A stretch of 64,000 nt of DNA. It comes from Brachypodius melanocephalos (Eukaryota > Chordata > Aves > Passeriformes > Pycnonotidae). Each line of letters starts with the position of its first letter. The stretch's first letter is position 1. The notes beneath the pieces were generated by a model that was given only the letters and a program-made list of their open reading frames with translations, had not been told where the DNA came from and searched no databases. The translations under genes were made by a program, and so were the position numbers. The stretch lies in the NCBI GenBank assembly GCA_013398615.1, contig VZSR01003807.1, forward strand, positions 35,714,295 through 35,778,294, written 5' to 3'. This document shows, piece after piece, positions 48,975 through 61,700 of the stretch.

Positions 48975-51900
48975 CTGTCTTGCAACATAGCAATTTACTA
49001 TCGACAATGTTACTCCCAGTAGTTGGATATGATGACTCCGTATAGCAATTTTGGCTCTTTCTTGCCGATATGTGTTGCCAAGGATTCACAGGCACTTCTT
49101 CCAGAGTTCATATTTGCCCCAGAAAGATGGGGAGGGGGAAAGTCCCAGGAGGTACAGCACATGCATTTCTGTGTTGGTGAATGTGCCAGTCCCAGCTCTC
49201 TCGGATGCATATTTCAGATGCATATTGGAAGTTAAATGCATTGCTTTAACCTTTCTGTATCCTTTCCCATACAGAATGATGCCATTTAGAAGTAACTGAT
49301 AGAGCAATTTATACTACACCTTTGACAAATTGAATTTAATAAACAGTAACAGCTTAGTACAGTTTTAACAAATCTGCTCATTCCTCCATGAGTTGACTCC
49401 TCCACTCCTGCCTCTGCCAGGTTCCTGGAGCCTACAGCAGCCCCTTGGCAATATTCAGCATTTAGACTGAGACTTGTCCTTTGTCTTTGAGGAAAAAAAA
49501 ATACTCCCAAGCAGATTCTGGGTTTACCCTGAACTGGGAGGTGAGTCATGATAAAGTAAAGGTCACATAGAAGATTTGCAGCTTGATCCTGCAGCCACTT
49601 AAGTCAGTGCCTGACCCTTGTTCCTTTAAGGGGAGGAAGAATCGAGCCCAAAGCTTTGTTATGCAGTTGAAGGTATAGTGCTGTGTGCCTTTTCTGTTTC
49701 TTTACACAGAAGCAACCTCAAGACCTTTGTCCAAAATTCTCCTAATTTGGTAGAGGAAGTAATATGAAGACATTTTTAGCTGAGGCTTGGATCTTTCAGT
49801 AAATTGTTTTATTAGAGATCAGTTTGATTTTAGAGATCAGTGTCATTGTCATGCATTTTAAATTGAAAGTATCAGAACCTGAATTTTTCTCCAATTATCC
49901 CTCCTGTCAATTCAATATTTAATTAATATATTAGCCGCTTCATCTGCTTTTTCAGAACTCACTGATTCAAAAATATTTTTTAAGTTATCTATCAAAGAAG
50001 CCAATTACACAGGTTGATTCATCAAGATACTGGCAACACCTATGTTTAAATTATTTGGTGTTCAAATCGACTTTGTTCCATGTGGGTCAACCAAGGATCA
50101 CAGGATGCCCTAGTCCCACTAACCAGTCAGTGCCCACTGAACCTGCTCTCCATGAACACAGAGGGTGTGGTTAAAAAGTCTGAGTACACACAACAGGAAA
50201 CATCTTTACTCAAGAGTCAGAGGTTTACTTTATCACATGCCTGCCTATGCATTGCTTCTCTCATTTATATATAACACCAGAGCATCCCAGAGATTTTTAC
50301 AGACCACATTATGCAGTTTTTACCAGTAGACTGATAATACTAACCCATGTTTTGCTAGGTACATGTGTGTTCATGGCTACTCAAATCCCTTCCAGAGCAT
50401 AAGATTAATAAAAATAACCTTACAAAAAAAAAAAACTTCTGTGCAGTTAATTTCAAATTGCTCCCTTTTCACCCCTATTATAATTTCCTGAAGGCTTTGC
50501 TTCAGGCATGGGTATTTTTACTCATGGACTTACATGATTTTGCACCTATCGTTGAGCCCCAAGGTCCCACTGTCAGACAGAAAGCAGGTGACCAACCTGA
50601 AATCAATTGGCCCATACCCAAATTTAATTAAACTTCTCAACTCCAGAGGAAACTGATTTCCCTCATTATGGCTTATGTGGATAATATGTGAAATTAATTC
50701 TCCTTCACTAAGTTATCACTGCATTGAGCAGACAACACAGATATGATGTTATTAAAAGTAATGAAATAGGTTCATCGGCAGTTAACGTTAATGTTTTGTG
50801 TCATTGCAATCTCGTGCAGTTTAGGACAGAATTATCCAGCTTTTCAGCTGCAAGATGCAGAAGGTCTTCTTCTCAGGGGTTTGCAAAGGTTTTGTCATAA
50901 GGCACTATTTACACAGAGTTTTCTGTAAATAGAAAAGAGAGGCAAAAAATGGATTCCTCTTCCTCTCTGTGTGAGGTGAGAGGAATACTCCTGCAGTAGC
51001 CCTGTATTTCAGGAACACTGTCCTCGTTTTGCCTTAGCTAGTAACGAGCCAGAGGTTTCCAGAGTTTTCAAGGTCCCAAGGTTTGTCAGGATTGTAAGCT
51101 GTTTATGGAGGCACTCCTATCATTTCTGCTTTAGATGCCTAACTCAGGTAAACAGAAAAGTGTAAATGCTTCTCGAGTATAATCCGTAGCATGAATCATA
51201 GCATTTAAAATATCATGGTGTTTCCTGGTGATTTGCAAAGCTATATCCCAGTCCTGAGATGTCAATTTCTTCTCTGTATTTCAGAAGCAGGCTGTAAGTA
51301 TGATTTTTAGCTCTGGAATGTGAAGCATGGCTGTTACCTACTACTTCTTAAATTACTGAATTGAGAAAATTAAGGTGAATGCTAAATTCATGTCAAGGTA
51401 GATATCTTCATAACTGGACAGACAGAGTGAGTCGAACAATTACTTCTGGAAATTAATTGTTGCCAAACTCCATCAGGTATTTATGTATCACCTACCCGAA
51501 TTTCCCCTGTACTTTCAATTAAATTTTATCTTCACTTCCTCCTGTTAAAACACCACTATGTAGTATTGCTCTCCCAGAAGCAGTTACTATTCTTTCAAGG
51601 GAAAACTGTCAGCAGCAAGCCCAGAAATCTTTGTAGGGTCTCTGAGAAGTTCTTATTATCCTTCTGGGTACATGCCTCTATAAAAATGCAAAGTATAACA
51701 GTATGCAATGCTATCAGTCTGCTGTTCATAAAAAGGAAAAAGAAAGTAGGGCAGTATGCAAAGAACACAGGACATTGGGAATGTTCCCAAATGCAGCTTC
51801 TGCTTCATCCAAATGAGGCCACACTAAGTATCCCAAAAGGCTCCTTTTTGCCTCTAAGGATGCCAGACAGCATCAACTAAGACGTGCAGGGCACCACAAC

Positions 51901-52149
51901 TTTGATTTCGATCCATGTACCAAGTGGAAATGTAAATGGATTTCCCAATAATCTTACTGACTCCAAGGTGTTAGAACTGTTCTAGAGAAAATCTTTGTTA
52001 ATATGAGTATGGACGTCTGTCTCTTCTTAAGATATCTTAAGATAGGCACTACATCCATTCATACATATATATATGTATATTTTTTTTAAGCTGGCTATAA
52101 TAGTAATAATGATCTCAGTGCTCGGCATTTCCTGGGGACTAATGACCAG
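48975..52149. other. No gene recognised
   Basis: AT-rich sequence with many small overlapping ORFs between 49010 and 49549 on both strands. None is convincing. A partial duplication of AGAGATCAGT at about 49814-49840 is the only local repeat seen. Confidence 0.5.
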
Positions 52150-52152
52150 CTG

Positions 52153-52212
52153 GGATTAATGACCTGAAATGTAGCTGTAGGCCATCAACTCATCCCAGAC
52201 AGCCATTAATCC
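52153..52212. promoter_or_regulatory. Inverted pair of GGATTAATG homeodomain-like sites
   Basis: GGATTAATG at 52153-52161 and its exact reverse complement CATTAATCC at 52204-52212 lie 42 bp apart. GGATTA is the core recognised by K50 homeodomains (OTX, PITX, GSC families). Two such sites in mirror orientation can occur by chance in AT-rich DNA; enhancer function is inference only. Confidence 0.2.
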
Positions 52213-52289
52213 TATGGAACTACCACTGCCTCTACTGTTATTGCTTAATTTAGTCTCCCTAATTTCAGCATAGCTTTAAAAACCTCACT

Positions 52290-52695
52290 GCAGCCACTGA
52301 GCAGCTCCATATTTTATTATCCCTGCATTTCTACTGCTGAGCACAGGTTGTTTTCCTAGCTGCTGATCAACTCTAAACACTGAATAGACTTTATTAAAAC
52401 TTGGTTATCAAGCTGCTGAGCATCTCCAGACATCTAAATATTTTATGTGTGTTTGCTTTGAGTGGCCCTCAGCAATTAATACATTGTTTCATTAGGAGGG
52501 TTTTTTACTAACCACTAAGTGACTCTAAACACCTAATATATTTCACAAGGAGTTTGTATTCCAGCCATTGAGCAGCTTTAAACACTAAATTGGCGTCATA
52601 CATTTAAGAAAGAAATCACTCAGTGTTATACATTTCTCACAAGTAATTTCCTGTCTCTAGCCTTCTAAACATTATTCTTTTATTTTAAGGGGTTT
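52290..52695. repeat. Degenerate tandem repeat, unit about 50 bp
   Basis: A module of the form 'GCTGAGCAACTCTAAACACT...ATATTTTAT' recurs. Examples of its core are CTCTAAACAC at 52371 and 52521, a CTCCAGACATCTAAATATT variant near 52424, CTTTAAACACTAAA near 52575 and CCTTCTAAACATTATT near 52660. Each core is preceded by a CTGAGCA-like block (52296, 52336, 52361, 52414, 52514 and 52565 regions). Spacings cluster at 50-53 bp or multiples, with one shorter interval. The units are strongly diverged, so this is an old array, not a recent satellite. No coding frame runs through it. Confidence 0.65.
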
Positions 52696-52966
52696 TTTTC
52701 AGCTGTTACATTCCCATTTAGCTTGTTGGACCTCCAGTACTGTTCATTGAAAAGCTTGGAGCGTCACTGGAATTGGCTTTGCTTCATTTCCATCATCTAA
52801 TACAAAGAAAAGATGACCCACAGGAGGCAACACAGTTTCCTTTCAGCAACAAATTAAGGGATTAGAAAATATTTGTGTTGTTCTAACCAAGGCAATAATT
52901 CAGACTTTAGACTTCAAAACAACCTGTAGTGTATCCCTGCATATACAAGCGCCAGCAGCATGACAA

Positions 52967-54052
52967 TCAAAATGACTTTGATTCAGCAGGTCCTTTAATC
53001 ATCGTTATAGGTCTGCAGCCCAGTGCTGTCAACGCTGAGATTGGCCAACATCTGCTCTCAGGCATTTCAGCACGCAGACCTCCGCACCGCTGCACTGAGC
53101 CTGTGTGCCAAGGCTCTGCAGCAGGGGGGCTGCAGGGGGCTTCTGTGAGAAGCTGCCAGAAGAGCAGTCTCCGTGTCCAACAGAGCCAGAGCCAGGCGGC
53201 TCCAGGTCGGACACGCCGCTGGTCAAGGCTGGGCCACCAACTGCTGGTGGCAGGGCCTCTGGATAATAGATTTAAGAAGTGGGGAAAGTTATTGAACAGG
53301 AGCAAGTCGCAGCCAGAGAAGAGAGTTATAATATGTGAGAGGAACAACTCTGCATATACCGAGAGTAGTGCAGTGCAGAAGGAGTGGGAGGAGGTGTTCC
53401 AGGTACTGGAGCTGAGATTCGCCTGCAGCCCTTGGTGCAGAGCACAGTGAGGCAGCTGTGTCCCTGCAGCCCATGCAGATCCACAGCGAAGCAGATTTCC
53501 ACCTGCAGCCCACAGAGGACCCCACGCCAGAGCAGGTGGATGGTCAAAGGAGGCCGTGACCACATGGGAAGGCTGTGCTGGATCAGGCTCCTGCCAGGAC
53601 AGTGCAGATGCTTGGGAAGAGGAGCCCACCCTGGAACAGGTTTGATGGCAGAACTTGTGACCCTCCAGGGGTCCCACCTGGAGCAGCTTGTTCCTGCAGG
53701 ACTGCATCCTGTGGAAAAGACTTACACTGGAGAAGTTGGTGAAGAACTGTCTCCTGTGGGAGGAACCCCACACTGGGGCAGGGTAAGAGGCTGAGCAGAC
53801 CTCCCCCCGAGGCAGAGGGAGTGGCAGAGACAAGGTGTGGTGAACTGACTGTAGACATGTACACATGTAGATGTAGTCATATGAACATTCCTCATCTCCC
53901 CATTCTGCTGGCAGGGAAGAGGCAGAGCAATCAGGAGCAAAGCTGAGCCTGGGAAAAGGGAGGTGTAGAGGAAAATGCTTCTGAGATTTGGTTTTATTTC
54001 TCAGTGCCCTGCTTTGATTTGATTGGTGATAAATTAAATTCATTTTCCCCAA
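52967..54052 (-). other. 361-codon open frame along the LTR sense strand
   Basis: This is the longest open frame in the window. It covers about 960 bp of the LTR sense strand and about 120 bp of flank, so its C-terminal end is host sequence. It is rich in serine, leucine, proline and cysteine and follows the internal repeat pattern of the LTR (CTGCAG-rich blocks). The truncated LTR at 38900-39690 keeps parts of the same frame open (plus 38888-39199 and 39327-39743). It shows no known domain. The most likely reading is a stop-poor, GC-rich repeat, not a gene. Confidence 0.25.
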
Positions 54053-54205
54053 GTCACATCTGTTTTACCCATGACAGTAAATGCTGAGTGATGTCTCCAT
54101 GTCCTTATCTTGACCCATGGGCCTTTTATTGAATTTTCTCTCCCATGCCCAGCTGGGGAGGAGAGTGATAGAGCAGCATTTGTGGGCATGTTTTCAGGAA
54201 AAATT
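53091..54205 (-). mobile_element. Avian ERV solo LTR, near full length, minus orientation
   Basis: Read on the minus strand, the LTR runs from about 54205 (near GCTGCTCTATCACTCTCCTC) through a CAATAAAAGGCCCATGGGTC segment, a lysine-tRNA-independent AT-rich stretch with TTTATCACCAATCAAATC, the repeated CTCCAGTGTGG/CTGCAGG blocks, GGAGCCGCCTGGCTCTGGCT and CTTCTGGCAGCTTCTCACAG, to an end near 53091 (CTCAGTGCA). The same blocks make up the LTR at 38900-39690 in the opposite orientation. The length of about 1.1 kb fits this LTR type. No gag, pol or env follows, so it is a solo LTR. Target-site duplications were not found, so the outer borders are approximate. Confidence 0.85.
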
Positions 54206-57200
54206 ACTATATAAAAATTTAAAATATTGTTAAGGGGCAGATAAAAAAAAAAAATAAAAGAAAAAATAAAAATATGAAAAGCAGATTTCCATCTTTCTAA
54301 AATAATTTTAAAATTTGTCGTAAGTCAATATAGGCATGGATTCAGAAGACTGGAACACTGATGTAACCAAATAAGCACCTCTTTTGCAATTATTATCTCA
54401 TAGGTAATGTTTTTAGAGCTCGGCCTGATGGCACACACCATCTGTCTTCTAACATAATATGGAAATATTCTCTCTAATCATGTCAGTTGGGTTAACTGAA
54501 TTCAAAATATAGGTTATAGCATTACCTTAGAAGTGATCCAGTTTGATGGTCATGGTGTACAACTGTATCCAATACAAATTTAGACATATCTTACCAGGAG
54601 GCACCAGGAGAGTTTTGATTTGTCTAAGTCTCCTCAGGCACTCCTGGTGTTCAGCAGCTCCATGTTGGTTCTGCAGCAGGAATGGCAAGGCAATTCTTAC
54701 ATTCAAATGTTATCCAGTGCAATATACTTCAAAACTTTGCAATAAGATCTTGCCTTATAAAATTTGGATTGCTAGTTATGCACCAACTTCAGCTGCAATA
54801 TCTGTCTTTGTGCTGATACACCAGGGCATGAATTAAGGAATGAGCTAGAATGGGAGAAATGAGTGGAGATTGTGGCATATGAGTGGAGATTATTACTTGG
54901 ATAACTCCAGTGCTTTCAGTTCTGTGCATAAAATAATTGACTTTGGGTGTTCTGGTCTGGCATATTTGTAACTCAGATTGTTATCACGTGTGGAGCTGAG
55001 TTTGTGTATCTGTGTGCAGATCTGCATACAAGAACATGTGAATTTTACCTTTACGCCTCCAATCACTATTACTTTCCTGAAATCCTGTCAAAATTACCTG
55101 GTTCCCAGGAATCAGCTCTGGTACTATAGACTGTTACCTCTGGACCAAATCCATTTCAGGCTATTCCTCATGGGAGGTTTGTGTTTGGGTTTTTTTTGTT
55201 TTTTTAGTTTTTTGGTTTTTTGTTTGTTTGGGGTTTTTTTGGTTTGTTTTTTTTTTACCTTCCAGGCACTGAAAACTCATATATTTCAAAGCTGAATCAC
55301 AATTTTTCTTTGGCATGCATATTTTATTTTGAATACACATCTGGCTTTCATGCAGTTAATATTTTAAGTTTAGAAAGCCTAAAATAAACACAACAAAAAT
55401 TAAAATCCAAGTTAAGACCTTTAAAAATAAAGGGTATAATGGAAATATAAACTGACCCTCAATTCTGTAAATACAGAAGCATAACTGTGTTGACTTTGGG
55501 TTAGGTTCAGTTCAGAGAGGATGAATGCAATATTTATTTCAGCACGAACTGCAAGCATTGGAGTTACTGCCAGCTAAAAGTGAAGTCAGTCCTATGATAA
55601 TCAAAGTCGTAATTGAAGAATATATTGTCATGCGAGCAATACATTATTCTTGTATTAAAAAGGGAAATACATTATTCTTGTATTGAAGTCTGCCTCTTTT
55701 CTCTTACTGTGATTAATGCTCCAAATTTCTATGTATTTAACTCTCCCAGTGTTATTATTCTTGGACTTTTATAACAAAGACATGTCTGCTGCAACAAAAT
55801 AAAATGAAAAATAAGAACATACAATTTTACATTCAAAAAAGAGAGTTGCACTGTTTAAGTTATTTTTTCAGCATTATCTGATCAAGTATGCTTTACTAAT
55901 ACAGTCTTAAGTGTTGGTTTTTAGTGGAGGCTTCTACACATAGTTCTGAAGTAGGTCAAAAGTTCCTTTGGATGTATGCACCCTAACAAACCAACAATAA
56001 GCATTTGCACCATGATGCAGTTTCTGGGGAAAGCCCGACATTTCACAAGTTCCTTGTCTGTGATGGTGTTATGTGAACTTAAAAGTACAACAGTCACACT
56101 GACAAAAAATATAAATAGCAGAGATTCGCCTGTTTTCTCTGATAATTAAATTTCATAGGACTGCATTAGAAAAGAAAAAAAAAAACATATGCCTCATTGG
56201 CACAACCCAGTAAATCAAAGACAAACTTCTCATCAAAAAAAATTGTTTTAAAAGCAGTCATTTCTGCAGAGGCTAAAAATCATTCTCCATAAGTACACTG
56301 GCACATCTCTGTGTGATGTCATTTTTAATATTTATTATTTAATAAAGGCCAGTTATTTATTTGTGAACTCTTAAGAAAAAGTTCATGATCGGGAAGCTCA
56401 GATTTAAGTCCTACTTTTGATACAGTTAGTAAATACAACAAAGACTTTCCCACTGATTTTCATCAAGTTCCTGTACTGCAAACAGTTCTGTTGTATCTAA
56501 TTGACATGGTCTTAAAGGATATGAAACAGACTGTGAATATCACCTGAAATTAAAGCAGAGATTTCAAAAAACTTTTTGTTTTCCTACGATATTGTTCCTT
56601 CTACAAAGAGATGTTTAAGAGACAAGATCTCAGTCTTTTCACTTTCTCCATTCATCAGTATATTTCTCAAAGCTTTTGTCAGCCTTGCTTTTTTCTCTTT
56701 TTTCCCATTATATAGTTCTCATTTACTTTAGTTCTTTTCTTTTGTTATCTTAAATTTTTTCCATCTAAAAAATCAAATTATGCAGCATCTGCTTCTTAAG
56801 ACTTTCTGAGATAACAGTGGTCTCAGTCAGCCATTCATTTTTTAAAATCCTAGATTAACCTTTTGCAAATATGTTGCCTCTGAAACATATCTTCCTGTTG
56901 GGTTCTGTACAGGCTGCTCTTTATTCAAGTTAGACACATGTAAGTCTTGTCTTAGGTCACAAATGGAAATTACACCACTACTCTCTTCACCTTTTCCCAA
57001 AGGGCAATATAATGGCATTACTCCACAGTTTGACTGTTGACACATGTGTTGGAAACATCCCAGAGTAGGACACAGTTGGAAAGAAGACAACCTTGCAACC
57101 AGAAGGAGCACAAGCCCAAGTAGATGACACAGGGGGTCTCTTGTTTCACAGGATAGTGCCAACGCTTAGTTTTGGCATGAATCTGCATAAAATCTTAGAA

Positions 57201-58630
57201 TTATTCTTCTTAAAGGAAGTGTTTGATGGCTTTGTAACACCTGTCTGCCAGACACATCCCAGGGTACTGAAGGCACTCCTAAGACCCTGAGGTACTCCCT
57301 GTGCTCTATTTAACCTCATTTTTAACTAGAGGTGATATACCAGTTTCCATGCCCTCTGTTTCACAGTTGTTGCTATGCCTAGGTACAACCAATCTTCTTT
57401 CACTCCTTCATTGATTCAGGAAAGGCTTGGGAAACATTTAGATGAAAATTCTGACTTGTTTGTGCGAAATGTTTCCAAGGAAACCATGACTCCTTTGCAC
57501 CTCCTTCCCTGGAAAATTGTTTATTCCTTTAGAGTACCAGTGTGACAGGTAGTGACCAGTGTGAAGCCTAAAATGCCCAGTTTGTCAAGGAGGGTGTTAC
57601 AGGTGAGAATGCATACCTTAGAAATGGAAGCAGTAACAAGGTAAAACGTGCTGAGTTAGAGTGTGGCTTTGAAAACTGCTAAAGCACCATTATTACTTTC
57701 TGAGCCCAGGAAACTCTCATAAATGTGCAAGCAATCAAGAGTACAACCTGATAAAACCCTTAGGTGTTAGCAACTGTGCTGTTTATGATTGACCATCATT
57801 GTCTAAAACCCACTCTCCCACAGTAAAAATTACTGATCCAAATTCAAAAGAGAAGAAAACCACCACATTTTCTTCCCTTGTGGAAACAGCAGGTGAGCAT
57901 TGCACTCTTTTTAATTCACTGAACCTAAGGTCATCAATTCATGTACTAGATAGAAAGGTTGCCTGATGTCTTAACTTGAGCTTGACCACCAGACCACTTA
58001 AACTAGGTCCCTTAAACTGGGAGTCACATCCTTCTCCTACCATTCCCAAGGTTTTCTACCATGTTGCAAGCTGAACTTGGTAGATTTGTAATAAACAGTT
58101 CCCCCCTCCTTTTTATTATGTAATTTTTAATTCACAGGTTAAATGTCAGACTACTGTGTCACTAGCTACCATCAAATTCTTTTAAATTGAAGAACAATTC
58201 TGTCTCCTTGTTGAAATGTTCACATAATAAAAATGATCAAGATTAGAATCCATTGATTTTTTCCCAGAACTGTCTTAGACTGTAATAAATCCTGTGATTT
58301 CCAATACTCTGCAGGTTCCCTACAACCTGTTCCTCTTTTCCACACCTCCATTTAACAAGTTTCTTTGTGGAGATTTAGAAGCATTCCTTATAGCACACTC
58401 CATAAAACTTTCCATGAGAATCAAATGCTAGAAAAGGAATTTGGAGAAGGCATCAGGAATATGGTCAGCACACAGAGGACCAGAATTTTTATGCCTGTTC
58501 TTTAAAACACTTTTTCTAATTTAAGACCAGCTTATTTTTATGGGCATGAGTCCTAGCTGGCAATTAGCCAGCATTCAGTCCATGGAAAACCCTTTTTGAA
58601 GAAAGCAAAGGAGTGATCAGTAAGCACAGC
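54206..58630. other. No gene recognised; low-complexity tracts
   Basis: About 4.4 kb. An A-rich tract lies at 54241-54285 and a T/G-rich tract at 55180-55257, the latter producing a false hydrophobic ORF. An exact 19-bp direct repeat with a period of 28 bp is at 55638-55684. No supported gene or interspersed element. Confidence 0.5.
55638..55684. repeat. Exact 19-bp direct repeat, period 28 bp
   Basis: AATACATTATTCTTGTATT occurs at 55638-55656 and again at 55666-55684, separated by a 9-bp A/G-rich spacer. It is probably a local duplication. The unit itself holds an imperfect inverted repeat (AATACA...TGTATT). Confidence 0.95.
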
Positions 58631-58780
58631 AGTGAGGTTAGCTCAGTTGGTTGGAGCATGGTGCTAATAACCCCAGGTTTGAGGGTTTGATCCCCATATG
58701 GTCCATTCATTTAAGAGTTGGACTCAGTGATCCTTGTGGGTTCCTTCCAGCTCAGAATATTCTCTGATTCTTTTCTGTGA
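58631..58780 (+). mobile_element. TguSINE1-like tRNA-Ile/CR1 SINE
   Basis: The first 75 bp (58632-58706) are a clear tRNA-Ile derivative: A box GGTTAGCTCAGTTGG, anticodon loop CTAATAA with anticodon AAT at 58666-58668, and B box GGGTTTGATCC at 58683-58693. After TCCATTCATTTAAGAG comes a CR1-like tail (GTTGGACTCAGTGATCCTTG, then GGTTCCTTCCAGCTCAG) ending in TCTGATTCTTTTCTGTGA. This matches the TguSINE1 family described in passerine birds, which is copied by CR1 reverse transcriptase through its shared 3' end. Substitutions in the tRNA arms and the fused tail show it is not a functional tRNA gene. Confidence 0.88.
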
Positions 58781-61700
58781 TTTATTTCATCCTTCCCTCT
58801 GTGGAAGCAACTGCCTTTCTACAACTCCTGCTTCCTATGCCAGAGACTGTGCAGAGGGCACCACCTCTAAATAAGACCCCAAATTTCTGCACTTAGCTCT
58901 TTCCTTACACCAGTTTTTAGCAAAATAGAAAACAACTATAATTTGAGACAGGGGCTTTAAGTAGGACATCTGGTTTGACTTGCATCTGGAAGGAACAACA
59001 GTTCAGCCAAAAATAAAAGTTAAAGCTCTTGTGATATAATTAAACACATCTGTGAGAAGAGATGTATTGAGTAATATGAAAGGTTCAGTAATATTGGGCT
59101 AGGAGGACTCTCAGGAAATGAGGCAGCTAGTCAAGACAGCCTTGAAGTCTGGAGAAGAAAAATCTGTATGTACAGAATGCAGATTTCTTACATATACTTT
59201 AATTGAATCACAGAAGTGAGTGTATGTGCCAAACAGAGTTAAAACAGATCATTTGAAGGATCAATGTAAAGATGCACAAATAATAGCAATCAGAAAAAAA
59301 AAATTCTGCAGAAATTGAATTTAAAAAGTATGAAAACCAAAAAAAAAAAAAAAAAGAAAATATGTGGCTTTCTGGTACACAAGTTTCTGCATAAGAACTT
59401 GCATAATAAGATCCTTTGGAACATTATTGAGTGGCAATCAATATTAAAGTGCCAACCTTATCTTTCCTATAATCATTTTAAGCTTTCTTGTCCTAGGTTC
59501 TGCCACAAAGTCAGATTGTCAAAAAGAGAGGTTCCAAAATTCTGTTACAAGAGGACCAGGATATAAAGGAAGATATCAGAGTGCATTTACAGAAATTACT
59601 CCTCTTAAAACTGAAAAATTGAATTTCAGATACTGAAGATGGAAATAATTAAAGGAAAATATCCTATGAAGAAGTACTGAAAAGGTTATGGCCTTTACAT
59701 CATCACAAACATGTTCTGGCACAAATCCTTTCAAAATATATGTTTAATGTGTAACAGGGAGAGAGCAGCTGAAAAAGATGAAACAAACTGGGATGAGCAA
59801 ATGTGCAAAGGGCTTATAGCATTGATGTTAAGAATGTTAAAGATCCTTCAGTGCAGTTTTCCGGAGAGTAACATAAACAAGTCTTTCTGTCCCTTGTAAC
59901 AAATGGAAAATTTTGAATTTTTTTTTCTGTAGCATTTAGTTTTGTGTAACCAATCCAGTAGAACCAACTGAATCACACCTTGTTGTCATTATGCTTTACC
60001 AATACCTCTGTAATAGAATTCCATGAACATTTTTGTTGGTTTGATCGTTTGTTTGTTTGGTTGGTTTTGTTTTAAATAGCAGGATCCTGGATAAAGCATA
60101 TCTGCATGTTGAGAGAACAATTCAAACCAGAGTATCTAGAAAAGTCTGCAAAGTCACAGTTGTGGGTTGGTAACCAGATTATGTTTATATTTGTAACTTT
60201 TATTTGCCCTCCTATTGGACTCACATTTGTCTCTCAGTACACTCTTTCTCATGAGAGTTCAGACATCACGGTTTGATTTGTTCTCTATTTGTGCAAAAGA
60301 AGGCAAAGTATGGCTGGGAATGATGCTGCAGCAGCACTGACTAGGATCTCTGAATGCTTTAATGTGATGCCCAGAACTTGCTTCTGAGAACATCAGGCAA
60401 AGAAATAAAAAACATGAGCGATTAAAGAACATTTCCTCTTTGGAAAGTTATTGTATAAACATGGAAGTGCTTTATCCAACAGATGTGTAAACTTTGTGTC
60501 TTTTGAGTCATTTTATCTACTTATCTAAAGAATATGATTTATTATATTCCCATGAAAAAGAGCAATCTGGGGTGTATATACAAAGTTAGAAATAACTTAA
60601 TCCTGACTTGCATATGATTAAAATATTTTTTAACTGAGGGACAGCTCTGAAATATTCAGTACATACACATGCTACATCCTAAGCATGTAAGCAGTGCCAG
60701 GGAAATCATTGTGTAAGCATACATTAAGCAGTGACTAGGGAAACATTCAAATATCATAGAAGAGGTTACTGGTCTCTGTTGAAGTAGATCAAGTAATAGC
60801 TTTGGAATGCAGAACAGTTAAAACAACAGCCTAACAGGAGAAACACTTATACTGTAATTAGAAAAAGATACAACTTCTTAACAAAATAAACTGAATAAAT
60901 CTGAAGAGAAAGAAATAAGAAGACAGTAAGTGTAAAAATTTGCAATACCATCTTTTAGACTGCAAACACACTTTCAAGTAACCAAATTTCAAACAAGGCC
61001 ATTTTTCTGTTCACTAACATCGGCATTTTTTACCTTCTCACTATTACATATATTGATGGACTGACTATTTTACATCCTCCTCACAAAGTATCAAAATTAG
61101 AAATTGAGGTGATTGAAAATAGCTAACACACCAAATTGAAAACATTGAATAGGTCAAAGTCATGGACTTTGCTGCAATCTTTTCTGGAATATATGCAGAG
61201 GCAGAGCAGTCCATGTTTCATTTCTGTGCTAATCATTGTAAAAATTCTGTGAAATGTCAGTCTATGAAAATATTCCCACAGCAAAATCACTTTGTGAAAA
61301 AAAGGAAAGCAAAAATTCAATCCATACATACAGAATTTACAGTACACTTTAAATTGACTAATTCTTTAGTCCATCTATACACAAAATGACAGGAATGAGC
61401 TATTAAAACCAAAACAGACTGAAATTGATAATTTTCCTGTCCACCTTCCAAAGAACTGTCAAAGCCTTCGGACAGAAGCCTCTTCTTATTGGGAATACTG
61501 AACCCTTGGCTACTCATCCTAATTAAAATGTAATTAGGTAAGTGTAATTAGGTAATAATACCACTCAAAACACTTAGCCTGTTTTCCACAATTGAATCCA
61601 CAGTTGAGCTCACTATGGCATAAAATTCTGAACTCAGATCTCCTGACACTAATTGCATCTTCACCCCAATTTAATCTGACATGTGGGCAGAAGCCTAGAG

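Noticed and set aside
58632..58706. Functional tRNA-Ile gene
   Set aside because: The arms carry mismatches and the body runs straight into a CR1-like tail, so it is the head of a SINE.
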